From an uncultured Paludibacter sp. (lineage in GTDB: Bacteria > Bacteroidota > Bacteroidia > Bacteroidales > Paludibacteraceae), in assembly GCA_937897985.1 (NCBI GenBank), contig CALCBD010000058.1, positions 66,546 through 130,545 on the forward strand: 64,000 nucleotides of DNA, given 5' to 3'. Below the pieces are notes generated by a model that saw only the letters and a program-made list of their open reading frames with translations, did not search any database and was not told the DNA's origin. A program made the position numbers and the translations under genes. Below are positions 63,885-64,000 of this stretch, one piece after another; within the stretch, counting starts at the first letter, position 1, and each line of letters opens with the position of its first letter.

Positions 63885-64000
63885 TGGTTTGACCCCCTAT
63901 TCTTTGGACTGTTTTAACTAATAAGTTTGAGACAAAGTTAGTCTCGTGGTTTGACCCCCTATTCTTTGGACTGTTTTAACTAATAAGTTTGAGACAAAGT
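63885..64000. repeat. 62-bp tandem direct repeat (runs off the window)
   Basis: A unit starting TGGTTTGACCCCCTATTC and containing GGACTGTTTTAACTAATAAG occurs at 63885-63946 and again from 63947. The 54 bases of the second copy in the window are identical to the first. It starts exactly where the IS3 remnant is cut, so it may be the end of another insertion sequence, present twice. Confidence 0.8.

Noticed and set aside
1..64000. CRISPR arrays, tRNA and rRNA genes
   Set aside because: No regularly spaced repeat series, no TTCGAATC-type tRNA arms in a cloverleaf context and no rRNA sequence were seen; an RNA search tool could still find something subtle.

Overview
The window looks like chromosomal DNA of a member of the Bacteroidota, probably the order Bacteroidales. 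The evidence is a SusC/SusD pair with a pectin-degradation locus, C-terminal domains that look like type IX secretion (T9SS) signals, Bacteroidota-type promoters (a TAnnTTTG box near -7), families largely restricted to the phylum (DUF4199, DUF4369-TlpA, PF14121-like porin) and weak use of Shine-Dalgarno sites. No rRNA, tRNA or CRISPR array was seen. Genus cannot be decided by reading alone.

Layout. 1-8400 is housekeeping: the start of a dGTPase-like gene cut by the window edge, a YgjP-type metallohydrolase, a LolD-like ABC ATPase, RNase G, a 29-residue ribosomal-type basic protein and HU, a TlpA-like thioredoxin lipoprotein, MutY, a second thioredoxin and two envelope proteins. 8857-15355 is an exopolysaccharide assembly and GDP-fucose unit (two Wza-like lipoproteins, Wzc-like tyrosine kinase, gmd, fcl) closed by a clear terminator. 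15500-21072 holds a porin, an anchored solute-binding protein, metA and a U32 (RlhA-like) protein. 21060-29559 is a long minus-strand run: porin-like protein, mntP, transketolase, a lipoprotein/outer-membrane pair, a fluoride channel with its DUF190 partner, a glycosyltransferase with a DUF4199 membrane protein, and a 50-residue YqaE/Pmp3 protein.

29946-47651 is a pectin/homogalacturonan utilisation locus, all on the plus strand: a large modular pectinesterase with Ig-like repeats and a T9SS tail, SusC, SusD, a beta-helix surface lipoprotein, GH28 polygalacturonase, GH105 unsaturated uronyl hydrolase, two PL1 pectate lyases (only the first with a T9SS tail) and a small second pectinesterase. 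The enzymes give a coherent route: de-esterify, cut the backbone, import oligomers through SusCD, trim in the periplasm. No regulator is encoded within the locus.

48037-64000 is accessory DNA. An IS1634/IS4-like insertion sequence separates the pectin locus from a 13-kb type I restriction-modification island (50269-63363). The island reads hsdM, ORF6N/PLD-like gene, hsdS, a three-gene insert (methyltransferase-like protein with a cysteine cluster, DUF1848 protein, SIR2-like protein), fic, hsdR, and a YgjP-like metallohydrolase. Most junctions overlap or are only a few bases apart, so it probably behaves as one or two transcripts. The far edge is a decayed IS3-family transposase next to a 62-bp tandem repeat that runs off the window.

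The best candidate for something undescribed is the insert at 54852-58436. It places a putative SAM-dependent enzyme, a protein with a radical-SAM-like cysteine triad and a SIR2-like protein inside a restriction operon, next to a Fic protein.
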